Positions 54,212-62,525 of a DNA stretch of 64,000 nucleotides are shown here, piece by piece. The stretch comes from Nostoc sp. MS1. GTDB taxonomy: Bacteria; Cyanobacteriota; Cyanobacteriia; Cyanobacteriales; Nostocaceae. The notes beneath the pieces are model-generated. The model was not told where the DNA came from. It saw only the letters and a list, made by a program, of their open reading frames with translations, and did not search any database. Positions within the stretch are counted from its first letter, which is position 1. The number at the start of each line of letters is the position of its first letter. The stretch spans positions 124,001 through 188,000 of the forward strand of contig NZ_AP023442.1 in the NCBI RefSeq assembly GCF_019976755.1. The letters run 5' to 3'. The translations under genes and the position numbers were made by a program.

Positions 54212-56026
54212 AAATAAATTTACATGACCTGATGTGAGGCTCTTTTCTGATACATCATCAATCAAAATTTAGGCGCAGAGATAAATTAAGTATAAAACCG
54301 AAGTTGTTAAGTAAAAATGATTACTATTTTTTATTGCTGGTAAAATTAAAATGCTCTGTTCATAAAATATCCGCATTCCAAAACAGGACTTGAATCGCCC
54401 AAGCCCAAAGTATCATTGATTAGAAATAAGCAAAAGGCAATTTAATTTCAATTTAAGCAGTATTAGGGAGCATTTTTAAACGTCTATGAGCAGTAGCAAA
54501 TATATGTTTGTATGGACAAGAACTAGTAATTGCAATTAAAATACGGCGTGTACTTATAGTAATTAAAGCTCCTAACTTCAATAACTTGGTACGAATAGTT
54601 CCAACAGTGGCATTTTGTAATTCAGTTTTAGCTAAACATTTTTGACGCAACGCATTCATCAAAACGTAAGCAACAGAAGAAAACCACAGACGTAATTGAT
54701 TTCCCGCAAACGTGTGGGTGCTTGTTCTATCACTAAAAAGTTCTAATTGTTGTTCTTTAAAGCGATTTTCCATCTCCCCTCGCTGACAATATTTTTGTTT
54801 ATACAGTTGACTAAGAGGTACTTTATTAGTAGCTAAAGAAGTTACAACAAAACGAATTTTAGCTCCCTTCGTCCCATATTCAACCTTACAAACAACACGA
54901 CGACTACGACTCCAAGATTCACGGGTTTGATAGTCTAAAGACTTGTACCAAATTGAGTTATCAATCAAATCTTCCGCAAGCGAAGGAAGTTGTTCATCTG
55001 GCTGAAATACTGTTTCTAAAAATGAAACTACTGTTGATAGTTTTTGCTCAAACTCAAGCGAGGCTCTATTTTGAGTCGTCGTAGTCATCCCAATTAAACG
55101 ACTATTTTGCGCCAATCCAAAAACATAATCTAAACCGGGCTGTGATTCACACCACCTCATGATATCGTCCCTAGAATAGGCACTATCTCCACGTACTAAA
55201 ATCTCAACATTCTTCCATTGTTGACGTATTTGTTTAATCACTCTCTGTAGTTCTGATAATGCCCCAAATGCTGGGTCTACATTTGAAGGGCGAAGTTTGG
55301 ATGCTAACAGATGTTTTCCACAAAATATATACAGTGGAGCATAGCAGTATCCCCCATAATAAGTATTGAAGAAAACTTGCTCCTGATTGCCGTGTACTAA
55401 GTCATCAGTTACATCTAAATCCAAAATAATTTGTCTTGGCTCTTTGGCGTAAGATTCTAGAAATATTTTGACAAATAAACTTTCAATCTCTGATCGAGAA
55501 TGCCCGATTTTATGATAACGACTGTCTACTCCTTGTTCTATCTCTTCAGGGCAATGTTCCAGTCGGTTTAATGTACTTTTTCCTGCCAATATTGCAGGCT
55601 CATCCTCTATTCCAATTGTTTTTAAGACTGCTAGAGCAAACATCGGGTCATGACGTAATTCCTCGTGGTCATTTAAGTCTTCATATCCCATGACTAACCC
55701 GTATATACGTTGTTTAATTAAACTCTCTACTGAATGGTCAACTCGATTTGGCTGACGGTAATCTTGGAAACACTGTGCAAATTTTGATGTGATTTCTAAT
55801 TTTCTGTCTATTTCCGCAATTAAGCTTAATCCTGCATCCGATGTTACCGTCCCACCCTGAAAATTAACTACAATCGGGTGTGATTTTTCCCCGGAGAATT
55901 TGAATTGTTTTGGTGTAATATCTGTGAAAGTCGGGGTCATGGTTTATAACTGCTGGAATGCTTATCCTATATACATTTTCGCAGTTTTTGACCCCTTTTT
56001 TATCTCTTTGTGAGAAATCCGGGTTT
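54186..56026 (-). mobile_element. IS1380-family insertion sequence
   Basis: Inverted repeats AAACCCGGATTTCTCACAA at 54186 and its complement ending 56026. No target duplication is evident and the intron sequence does not resume on the right, so DNA next to it was probably deleted. One transposase gene on the minus strand. Confidence 0.85.
54453..55940 (-). CDS. IS1380-family transposase
   Basis: 495 residues. QGGTVTSDAGLSLIAEID near the start, GYEDLNDHEELRHDPMFALA, D in ILDLDVTDDLVHGNQE, D in VRGDSAYSRDD and E in CQRGEMENRFKEQQLEL are diagnostic for IS1380 enzymes. Complete and presumably functional. Confidence 0.93.
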   Translation of the reverse strand: MTPTFTDITPKQFKFSGEKSHPIVVNFQGGTVTSDAGLSLIAEIDRKLEITSKFAQCFQDYRQPNRVDHSVESLIKQRIYGLVMGYEDLNDHEELRHDPMFALAVLKTIGIEDEPAILAGKSTLNRLEHCPEEIEQGVDSRYHKIGHSRSEIESLFVKIFLESYAKEPRQIILDLDVTDDLVHGNQEQVFFNTYYGGYCYAPLYIFCGKHLLASKLRPSNVDPAFGALSELQRVIKQIRQQWKNVEILVRGDSAYSRDDIMRWCESQPGLDYVFGLAQNSRLIGMTTTTQNRASLEFEQKLSTVVSFLETVFQPDEQLPSLAEDLIDNSIWYKSLDYQTRESWSRSRRVVCKVEYGTKGAKIRFVVTSLATNKVPLSQLYKQKYCQRGEMENRFKEQQLELFSDRTSTHTFAGNQLRLWFSSVAYVLMNALRQKCLAKTELQNATVGTIRTKLLKLGALITISTRRILIAITSSCPYKHIFATAHRRLKMLPNTA

Positions 56027-56080
56027 AGTTAGTGAAATTGCGGGAGAAATTGACGAGTGAGGAAATTTACAGTAAAACGA

Positions 56081-56103
56081 TAGCCCCTGAAAACCAGGGG
56101 CTA
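56081..56103. terminator. Perfect 9-bp hairpin
   Basis: TAGCCCCTG-AAAAC-CAGGGGCTA at 56081-56103, followed by ATATTC. A strong stem right of the IS1380 element, downstream of a short open frame ending near 56060 (LVSEIAGEIDE) that looks like the tail of a lost gene. Confidence 0.7.
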
Positions 56104-56208
56104 TATTCAACAAAAGAACTTATCAAGCGAGTGCAGTAGCGATGGCATCCCAAATTGTTTGATGCTCTTTGTTTTGCTTTCGTCGGCAGTGGAAGGTGCG
56201 GATTGTGT

Positions 56209-56589
56209 TCACTGAACTATATTAAAACTTCTGAACTTCTGCCGCAGTTGTGCCGCTAGCTTTTTACGGGCAGTATCCCCAGCTATTTCGATAGATTTCT
56301 CACTAGCGTCACGAATACAAGATAAGGCAACATCAGGGCTACGGTAGGCTGATGCAATACGGCTGACTACATCAGAAATGGGTGAACCAACCAGCACCAA
56401 AGCTTTCTGCTTTAGCCTAGTCCACACATTGCGATCATAGTTACCGACCAGAGAGATCGCCTCATTCACCAATTGCGCTTCTTCCTCGTTGGCAACAACT
56501 GACTTCAAACCAAATTCCTCATCCTGCAACAAGTACAGTGAGATTTGGTCAAGAGTCGCCATTTCCATCGCTGTTATTGATTGAACCAT
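56209..56589 (-). CDS. Hypothetical helical protein (126 aa)
   Basis: AAGGAGG eight bases before ATG 56589 fixes the start. Entirely helical by composition (QISLYLLQDEEFGLKSVVAN, EEEAQLVNEAISLVGNYDRN, RKKLAAQLRQKFRSF). It follows the 56672 gene on the same strand by about 80 bases and both have strong ribosome binding sites. No family recognised. Confidence 0.6.
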   Translation of the reverse strand: MVQSITAMEMATLDQISLYLLQDEEFGLKSVVANEEEAQLVNEAISLVGNYDRNVWTRLKQKALVLVGSPISDVVSRIASAYRSPDVALSCIRDASEKSIEIAGDTARKKLAAQLRQKFRSFNIVQ

Positions 56590-56671
56590 TTTGTTTAACC
56601 TCCTTGTTTATTCCCCAACCACTAGTGGTGGACTTTTGAGCAATGTTGTGTGAGCAACATAGAGAGTTAAA

Positions 56672-56998
56672 CTACTCCAAAATAGTTCCTATTTTTTGCC
56701 CAAGATTGATTAATCTGACTTCTCTGCTATGATCAACTGCGGCGCGAAGAGACTCGGCTAAGATAGTATCTGTGTTAGGCGTTAACTTCAATGCCCCGCC
56801 CAGGTAGCCCAAAGACTTGCAGAAATAGTCTGTTGGGTTGAGCAGCGCCAATCTTTTGACTTTTGCATGATCGTCAGATTTGTAAGCGTTTAATGCTTGT
56901 TGCTGGGCTTGCGTTAAAGGTTCACCTAACTCGTCTAGGATTAAAGCGATTGCAGATTGTACCTTTTCTAGAGTTAATTCGCTTGAGGTTGCTACCAT
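56672..56998 (-). CDS. Hypothetical helical protein (108 aa)
   Basis: AGGAGT nine bases before ATG 56998. Sequence LEKVQSAIALILDELGEPLT, QAQQQALNAYKSDDHAKVKR and LGQKIGTILE suggests a small helical bundle. Likely cotranscribed with the 56209 gene. Function unknown. Confidence 0.6.
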   Translation of the reverse strand: MVATSSELTLEKVQSAIALILDELGEPLTQAQQQALNAYKSDDHAKVKRLALLNPTDYFCKSLGYLGGALKLTPNTDTILAESLRAAVDHSREVRLINLGQKIGTILE

Positions 56999-57383
56999 TT
57001 GAGTGACTCCTGAAATTAAAACCGAACTTTAGATTGTGCTGCCTCAACTTGACATTGGTATAAAATATGCCGATTTTCTGCCAGATGTTTACGGGCTATA
57101 CGGGAAATATAACCTACTATGCTGTCATGTTTGAGCTAAAAATAAACTTAAGATTTTCTAGAAGTAGACTTGCGATTTCCTCAAAGTTTGTGCTATCAAA
57201 TTTTTATAACCTTATTTCTAAAACTCACCTGTTGTTTTCTCCATAACTCTAAGAAAGCAACTTTTAGAAATAACACCAGACGCGGCTGCTGAACCCACGT
57301 CTTTTAACTCTTCAACATTAACTAAAGGATCTAACAAACAGATCCCGTAAGATATTCATGCAGCCAAAAATCTCAAGCGTCTG
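56999..57383. other. Intergenic region
   Basis: About 385 bases between divergent genes. No coding potential or repeat recognised. In the rtcB frame a TAA stands 30 bases before the chosen ATG, ruling out a longer start. Confidence 0.4.
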
Positions 57384-58799
57384 ATGCGTGCTTTAGCACG
57401 GCTTGGTCTAGATGTAACATACAATGACCAAGTTTACTCTGTTCGTTTATCCAATGCACCCAATGCAGCAGTAGCAGAAGTCCTTTTACCAGAAGGCTTT
57501 CCTGTAGAAGCTAAGGCATTCAAACAGTTAGCAACTTTGGCAAATATTCGTCATCCAGCAGGTGGGTGTGTCTGTCGTGCCTGTGCCACACCAGACTTTC
57601 ACCCTGGTGATGCAGGTATTGCCATTGGTTCAGTAGTAGAAACCCAGGATATGGTTATTCCCACTGCTGTCGGGTCTGACATTAACTGTGGAATGCGTCT
57701 TCATGTGGTCGATTTAACTATCGATGAATTTTTAGCAAAGCGTGACTTGTTTGTAGAACGCATGAAAGGAGATTACTTCTTTGGTACTCGTGATGTCACA
57801 ATGACGGCTCAATCCATGCGAGCTTTGTTCCAATATGGAGTGACTGGTTGGTTGGATGCAATGTTAGACCAACCAACTGGTAGTGTGGTCAAATCTGATT
57901 TACAGCAACTTGCCATTGAGAGCGATCGCATATTTTTGAATGGTTCAATGGATGGTGATTGGAAATTTGCGCCGATTGAGTTGGTTCCTGATGATGGATT
58001 AGTCCGAGATGGTTCCTTGGCTACTATCGGTTCGGGGAACCATTTTGTAGAAGTACAGCGAGTTGAGCGAGTAGAAAATCGCGCTTTAGCCCATGCTTGG
58101 GGAGTGCGAGAAGGACAATTGGCGTTCATGATTCACTCAGGTTCGCGCAATGTAGGGAAGTACATTGGTGGTATGTGGCGAGATCGCGCTAAAGCTGTTT
58201 GGCCAAAATGTCTGAAGTACCCCGATGAGCAGATTTTTCCTCTTTCAACTCATTCCCACCCAGAGTTAGTCGAAAGTTATTTACAAGCTCAAGCCACTGC
58301 TGCCAACTATGGCTTTGTCAATCGCTTATTGTTAGCGGAGTTGCTCCGTCTACGGTTACGCTCAGTTTATGGAGATGTAGAAGCCCCTTTAGTCTATGAT
58401 TTACCCCACAATATCACCCTAAGAGAAAAAGACCGAACCTGGATAACACGCAAGGGTGCAAGTCCTGCTTATGCCGGACAGCCAGTGATTATTCCTGGTT
58501 CAATGGGTACTGAGTCTTACCTGATGGTGGGTCAAAGCAATCCAGCTTTCTGCAACTCTGCTTCACACGGAGCAGGAAGACTTCGTTCTCGTTTTGATCT
58601 CAATCGCCGGGGTGCATCTCAAAGTGAAGCCGAATTAGGTTTAACTGGGGTAGACTGTATTACCTTGCGTTCAGAACGTAGAATAGAAGAAGCACCCGCC
58701 GCCTATAAGCCGATTGGCTCTGTGATTGATGCACAAGTTGAAGCCCAGATGGTGGCAGTAGTCGCCCGTTTGAGTCCGGTGCTGACCTTTAAAGCTTAG
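57384..58799 (+). CDS. rtcB: RtcB-family RNA ligase homologue
   Basis: 471 residues. The metal and nucleotide ligands are all visible in order: C102 in GSDINCGMR, H220 in GSGNHFVEVQ, H251 in MIHSGSRNVGKYI, H342 in YDLPHNI, and the guanylylated H395 in SASHGAGRLRSR. RtcB joins 2',3'-cyclic phosphate or 3'-phosphate RNA ends to 5'-OH ends using GTP and Mn. No archease or RNA target gene is adjacent. Start ATG 57384 has a weak binding site. On a plasmid it may repair RNA cut by toxins. Confidence 0.92.
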   Translation: MRALARLGLDVTYNDQVYSVRLSNAPNAAVAEVLLPEGFPVEAKAFKQLATLANIRHPAGGCVCRACATPDFHPGDAGIAIGSVVETQDMVIPTAVGSDINCGMRLHVVDLTIDEFLAKRDLFVERMKGDYFFGTRDVTMTAQSMRALFQYGVTGWLDAMLDQPTGSVVKSDLQQLAIESDRIFLNGSMDGDWKFAPIELVPDDGLVRDGSLATIGSGNHFVEVQRVERVENRALAHAWGVREGQLAFMIHSGSRNVGKYIGGMWRDRAKAVWPKCLKYPDEQIFPLSTHSHPELVESYLQAQATAANYGFVNRLLLAELLRLRLRSVYGDVEAPLVYDLPHNITLREKDRTWITRKGASPAYAGQPVIIPGSMGTESYLMVGQSNPAFCNSASHGAGRLRSRFDLNRRGASQSEAELGLTGVDCITLRSERRIEEAPAAYKPIGSVIDAQVEAQMVAVVARLSPVLTFKA

Positions 58800-58856
58800 A
58801 TATACCCTGGTTGGACGTATTCCTTAACTGTAGATAGGGTACGTTCAACATCTAAA

Positions 58857-59381
58857 TCAAGCTGATAATTTCTCAGCGATCGCTTGATGAATAATTTGCT
58901 GCTTGAGTGAATCTGCTGCGACTGCGGCAATAGTCTCCCAATCTTCAGGTGTTAATAGTAACTCTAGTAACTCGCGTAATATTTCTCGGTTAGAAATAAA
59001 CTCCTCACCATAAAGCTCATCATTTCCTAGAGTCAAAAGTATATGTTGTCTTACTTCTGGTGTAGGTAATCTTAATTTCTCAAGTATTTTTTCTCTTGCG
59101 GCTTTAACAGCAATTTTTGTAGCTGAACCTAAATTCCAGTCGTTAAGTAGCAAACGTACTTCTTTATTTAAGGAAACGCGCAACGTTGTTAAACGCCCCA
59201 TTATTTCAAAGTTCAGCATGAGGTCGCCAAATGCACTTCCCCAATCTAATCCAGCACCGATGTTACCCCCAACAAGCTCCTCAGCTTGGACAGCTTGTCG
59301 TAAATATTCTTTATCAAGTAATAAATTCATTGGGTTGGCTGGTAGGTTATTTTGATTTTCGTTAAATTCGTGTTGACTCAT
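58857..59381 (-). CDS. Unknown protein, third gene of the RHH-GNAT cassette (174 aa)
   Basis: ATG 59381 with GAGGT upstream is preferred; it follows the GNAT stop by about a dozen bases. Sequence MSQHEFNENQNNLPANPMNL, YLRQAVQAEELVGGNIGAGL, LEKLRLPTPEVRQHILLTLG, helical with no signal or membrane part. No family recognised. Close linkage suggests shared function or regulation with the two upstream genes. Confidence 0.6.
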   Translation of the reverse strand: MSQHEFNENQNNLPANPMNLLLDKEYLRQAVQAEELVGGNIGAGLDWGSAFGDLMLNFEIMGRLTTLRVSLNKEVRLLLNDWNLGSATKIAVKAAREKILEKLRLPTPEVRQHILLTLGNDELYGEEFISNREILRELLELLLTPEDWETIAAVAADSLKQQIIHQAIAEKLSA

Positions 59382-59392
59382 TACCCGATACC

Positions 59393-59947
59393 TCATCCAA
59401 AAGAACGCCACACCCCATATTCAAAATAAACTAAGTCGTCATAATCTTCGTCTTCTCCCAAGTCAACCATACCTTGGTTATCGTAGAATTTTTCTACTCC
59501 AGGCAGAGAGTGTAATCCCACTCTACCCTCAAAACCTAGTTCCAGGCTACGGGTTCTAGCAAAGCTTAATAGAGCAGTGCCAACACCTTTATATTTGGGT
59601 GGGCGTTGTATTATTTCTCGGTTCCAAGGCGCAGATGCAATACCATCAACATAGACTAGTCGTTTTCCTGATACTAATCGTGAGCCGTGCAGTTGAGTTT
59701 CTATAATCATTAAACCTTGAGTTTCATCTTCGTACTCAATAGCGTAACCTTCTCGATTTGGTTGCCTATTGATAACAAACTGGAGCTTAAATTCCCAGTC
59801 CCAAAATTTGTCTTCTTGAGCGAATAATCTTAATTGTTCTTTCCATGAAGAGGTGTAGTCATTAGCGTGCTTAGTTTGTAGCTCAGTTAAATCTGCTTCT
59901 ACAGTTATATTATCTTGACCCCTGATTAGCTTAACAGTTGTTCGCAT
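59393..59947 (-). CDS. GNAT-fold protein, second gene of the cassette (184 aa)
   Basis: The C-terminal half holds a GNAT core: GLMIIETQLHGSRLVSGKRL (strand), PPKYKGVGTALLSFARTRSL with the GxG acetyl-CoA loop near 117-125, and SLPGVEKFYDNQGMVDLG at the end. The first 85 residues (DLTELQTKHANDYTSSWKEQ, LRLFAQEDKFWDWEFKLQFV) are not part of the core and are unassigned. It begins 15 bases after the upstream RHH-like gene, the arrangement of RHH-GNAT toxin-antitoxin pairs, though the toxin role is inference. Confidence 0.75.
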   Translation of the reverse strand: MRTTVKLIRGQDNITVEADLTELQTKHANDYTSSWKEQLRLFAQEDKFWDWEFKLQFVINRQPNREGYAIEYEDETQGLMIIETQLHGSRLVSGKRLVYVDGIASAPWNREIIQRPPKYKGVGTALLSFARTRSLELGFEGRVGLHSLPGVEKFYDNQGMVDLGEDEDYDDLVYFEYGVWRSFG

Positions 59948-59961
59948 TGCCTAAAATTTTA

Positions 59962-60240
59962 TCAATTCCTTTCCACAGGAGTAGCTTCACTCTCTTGTAG
60001 CCACTGTAAAATAGTTAAAGCCAATTTCCAGGATTCTTTCCTATTCCAATGAGGCAAATGATTTAGTATCCTTCCTGTCAATAATTCTGGTTGTTCTAAT
60101 CTTCTACTACGAGCAGCGATTCCATCTTTAACTAATTGCCCAAGTGTAGCTGCTTGATTACCACGATAGTCAGGCTGGTTTTTAATTTCATCAATAATCC
60201 ACTCAGGGACAGTAATGGTTTTAAATCCTGGTTTTGGCAT
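59962..60240 (-). CDS. RHH-like small protein, first gene of the cassette (92 aa)
   Basis: FKTITVPEWIIDEIKNQPDY resembles the strand and first helix of ribbon-helix-helix proteins, and NQAATLGQLVKDGIAARSRR the second helix. The rest (NHLPHWNRKESWKLALTILQ) could bind the GNAT partner. Likely promoter-side regulator of the three-gene unit 60240 to 58857. No exact family recognised. Confidence 0.6.
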   Translation of the reverse strand: MPKPGFKTITVPEWIIDEIKNQPDYRGNQAATLGQLVKDGIAARSRRLEQPELLTGRILNHLPHWNRKESWKLALTILQWLQESEATPVERN

Positions 60241-60372
60241 ACATACTTGTAAATCAGTTCTTTGATAGTACGGCAGTTTACGTCATATATGCAAATCTGG
60301 TGCGGTATAGTATGGTAAAGGAAAGCGAAAACTTAACTTATTCATGTAGAAATTTTGATTAATAGGCGAGTT

Positions 60373-60627
60373 ATGGATCAAAAAACACACATTTTTGAAG
60401 AGTTAGACCCGTTAGTTTTTTGTGAAACTTGGGGATTAACTTATGAAGAAGCATCGAAATATCTAAAAATTAAAGCTCGGACAATGGCAGCTTACGCTTG
60501 TCACGGGAAAGTAACAAGACGTAATCCATCTTCTAGAGTGAAAGCTCTAGCAGCAATGCAGCATAATATTTGGATTCAACAGGGGAAGCAACCTGTAGAT
60601 AGCCGTTCATTGTTGAATATTGCTTAA
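60373..60627 (+). CDS. Small DNA-binding-like protein (84 aa)
   Basis: ATG 60373 preferred (MDQKTHIFEELDPLVFCETW); GCGAG stands six bases upstream. GLTYEEASKYLKIKARTMAA then YACHGKVTRRNPSSRVKALA reads like a helix-turn-helix followed by a basic wing. Divergent from the RHH-GNAT cassette. Possibly a regulator; family unknown. Confidence 0.55.
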   Translation: MDQKTHIFEELDPLVFCETWGLTYEEASKYLKIKARTMAAYACHGKVTRRNPSSRVKALAAMQHNIWIQQGKQPVDSRSLLNIA

Positions 60628-60693
60628 ATATCACTTAGTCTGTACTCTTGATCAGGTACATAAATCTCAACAATTAGGTTTAAGAGTTGCACA

Positions 60694-61044
60694 ATGGCAA
60701 AAGGATTTGGAGCAAAAGCTGACGAACAACTAGGCTATGCACTACTTCTACTACCTGAAGCGAAAGCCTATGCTGCAAGATTATCGATTGATTACTTTCC
60801 TAAACATGATAGTGATGGTGAAGAGTTTATTGGGATGACAAGTCTACTCCAAGAGGCTCAGATATGGAAAAATCTTAAAGAAGCTAAAAAAGCAATTGAT
60901 AAATATGCTGATTTTTTAATTTCAGAGGCGGAAAATGATTTACCAATACGTGTAGTGATTAGACGAGTTAAGCGCCGAAGTAATGGTGAATTAGTAGATG
61001 AACCAGTTGAATCAATATTTTTAGTTGTCCAAAGTGATACTTAA
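60694..61044 (+). CDS. Hypothetical protein (116 aa)
   Basis: MAKGFGAKADEQLGYALLLL, PEAKAYAARLSIDYFPKHDS, then a helix (NLKEAKKAIDKYADFLISEA) and a basic beta part (IRVVIRRVKRRSNGELVDEP). Soluble. A hairpin with T run lies 54 bases after its stop. Conserved-looking plasmid protein, no family recognised. Confidence 0.55.
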   Translation: MAKGFGAKADEQLGYALLLLPEAKAYAARLSIDYFPKHDSDGEEFIGMTSLLQEAQIWKNLKEAKKAIDKYADFLISEAENDLPIRVVIRRVKRRSNGELVDEPVESIFLVVQSDT

Positions 61045-61097
61045 AAGCTGATAATTCATTTCCATAAAAGTAATTTATCAACAAAGTTGTCAACAAT

Positions 61098-61126
61098 GTC
61101 CATTGCTCACAAAGCATGGACTTTTT
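61098..61126 (+). terminator. Rho-independent terminator
   Basis: GTCCATTGCT-CACAA-AGCATGGAC followed by TTTTT, one bulged base in the stem. Ends the 60694 transcript and insulates the operator region of the next operon. Confidence 0.78.
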
Positions 61127-61153
61127 ATTATGAAGAGACAACCCAAATTAACA

Positions 61154-61174
61154 GTTAATACACCGTGTATTAAC
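61154..61174. promoter_or_regulatory. 21-bp palindrome, probable operator
   Basis: GTTAATACAC-C-GTGTATTAAC is a perfect dyad of 10-base arms around one base. It lies 77 bases before the start of the 61251 gene and upstream of the TTGAC repeats, where a dimeric repressor would control the right-hand operon. Confidence 0.75.
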
Positions 61175-61191
61175 AGTGAAAGTAATATCAA

Positions 61192-61247
61192 ATTGACACG
61201 GATATTGACACAGATATTGACCAACTTAATTTAACTATTGACTACCT
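61192..61247 (+). promoter_or_regulatory. Four TTGAC-containing 12-bp repeats
   Basis: ATTGACACGGAT (61192), ATTGACACAGAT (61204), ATTGACCAACTT (61216) and ATTGACTACCT (61237). The first three are directly adjacent, with a 12-base period. They stop just before ATG 61251. They could be iterons, operator half-sites or, since each holds a -35-like TTGAC, promoter elements. Confidence 0.65.
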
Positions 61248-61250
61248 AGA

Positions 61251-61667
61251 ATGAATCAATCATGGAGAGAAGAACTTTTTAATCAAGAAACCACAAATTC
61301 GGCATTAAACCCCCTGGTTTTACCCATGACAAATGCCCAATCCCTGAGAATTTTGGACATCTGCTATCGAACTTGGGGACGTTGGGAAGAAGTGGCTCAG
61401 ACGATAGCTCAGTATAAACTAGCACAAATACAAATGAAGAACTTTGCCCAAGAACACAGCCTTAGAGCGCCACCAATTCTTCCTTATCAAGTTTGGGTAG
61501 TGGGAAAAATAGGAGAAATTTTTTGTGGTTTAGCCCAAGGAACAAATAAGTTGAACCTCGCTAAAGCAATTGTGGGGGCGAATAAATCTCTCTACAGCCG
61601 TAAAGAGTTTGAAGCCGAACAAATCAGATTTACACAACCATTAACAGGAGAATTACAAAATGTCTAA
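61251..61667 (+). CDS. Plasmid operon protein 1 (138 aa), unknown
   Basis: Helical protein (MTNAQSLRILDICYRTWGRW, EEVAQTIAQYKLAQIQMKNF, LAKAIVGANKSLYSRKEFEA). First gene of a tightly packed plus-strand run; it overlaps the next gene by eight bases. Preceded by the palindrome and TTGAC repeats. No family recognised; the run resembles plasmid transfer or maintenance modules of cyanobacteria. Confidence 0.6.
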   Translation: MNQSWREELFNQETTNSALNPLVLPMTNAQSLRILDICYRTWGRWEEVAQTIAQYKLAQIQMKNFAQEHSLRAPPILPYQVWVVGKIGEIFCGLAQGTNKLNLAKAIVGANKSLYSRKEFEAEQIRFTQPLTGELQNV

Positions 61668-62382
61668 CAAAGATACATTCACCCGCCAAGAATTGTTTGA
61701 GTTATTAAGCGCCAGTTATCCCCCAGAGAAAATCATTGCTGGGTTACAAGAGTTGGCTAAAACAGACCCAAGCATTGATCCAGAAGGAGAAGAGTTTGAT
61801 GTGGCGGTGAGCGATCGCTTGGAGAAGTTATTCAACCTAGCCGAGACAGTGATAGACCAAGCCAAACTATTGGGTGCTGGAGGCAGCCTGACGAATTTAC
61901 AATCCCAAGCGATAAATACAGCCGTGCAACAATTACAAGCACAAGGAATCACACAAGAGACATTCAAAGCATTCTTAGAGATTGCGGCGGGGACAACTGT
62001 TGCTCAAGCGTTTGCCGTTCACAACTTCAAAACACAGTTGTTTGACGACATTTCACACGGACTAGATGTTCAACTGTTGCAAGAGCGTACACAAGCAGGT
62101 GTCGAAGAAATTTCGCTCATCTACCAAATCATTAAAGATCCTCAAACTAAAGAGAAAATCATCTCTGAGTACGGTTTAAAAACTCCCCAACATCTGAAAA
62201 ATGAAGTTCAAACTTTGACCGAAACTTCGACACCTGAGTTTGACCCATTGAAGTTTTTTGAGGAGGTAGGTTTACCCGTCGAAGCAAAAAAGTCAGTGCA
62301 ACCCAAGACTATACAGGATTTGCGATCGCTGACTCTGCATTTATTCAAACGACAACCAAGCCCTGCCAAACCAAGAGCGTAA
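61660..62382 (+). CDS. Plasmid operon protein 2 (240 aa), unknown
   Basis: CAGGAGAATTACAAA precedes ATG 61660 inside the end of the previous gene. N-terminal TRQELFELLSASYPPEKIIA, then long helices (QSQAINTAVQQLQAQGITQE, TFKAFLEIAAGTTVAQAFAV). Acidic and helical, no membrane segment. Unknown family; translation coupled to the 61251 gene. Confidence 0.6.
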   Translation: MSNKDTFTRQELFELLSASYPPEKIIAGLQELAKTDPSIDPEGEEFDVAVSDRLEKLFNLAETVIDQAKLLGAGGSLTNLQSQAINTAVQQLQAQGITQETFKAFLEIAAGTTVAQAFAVHNFKTQLFDDISHGLDVQLLQERTQAGVEEISLIYQIIKDPQTKEKIISEYGLKTPQHLKNEVQTLTETSTPEFDPLKFFEEVGLPVEAKKSVQPKTIQDLRSLTLHLFKRQPSPAKPRA

Positions 62383-62525
62383 ATAAGTTTTGGGAGAAGT
62401 ACAAATGGGCTATCTCGATAATTTTCTTTATAAGTTGTGTTGCTTTATCTGTAGGCATTCGTGTAATGCAAGCTTCAATGCCAACGCAGGTAACAGCAGA
62501 TGAGCAAACACAAATATTCAAGTGA
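62382..62525 (+). CDS. Possible small single-pass membrane protein, start unclear
   Basis: A frame through 62382-62525 reads NKFWEKYKWAISIIFFISCV, ALSVGIRVMQASMPTQVTAD, one hydrophobic helix with a basic front, as in small Tra-type membrane proteins. No ATG, GTG or TTG fits its start; it overlaps genes on both sides. Kept because a gene is expected here and the sequence is protein-like. Confidence 0.3.
   Translation, partial: NKFWEKYKWAISIIFFISCVALSVGIRVMQASMPTQVTADEQTQIFK

Noticed and set aside
56024..56070. Continuation of group II intron 2 beyond the IS1380 element
   Set aside because: The sequence right of the element codes LVSEIAGEIDE in a different context and shows no maturase or domain V similarity.
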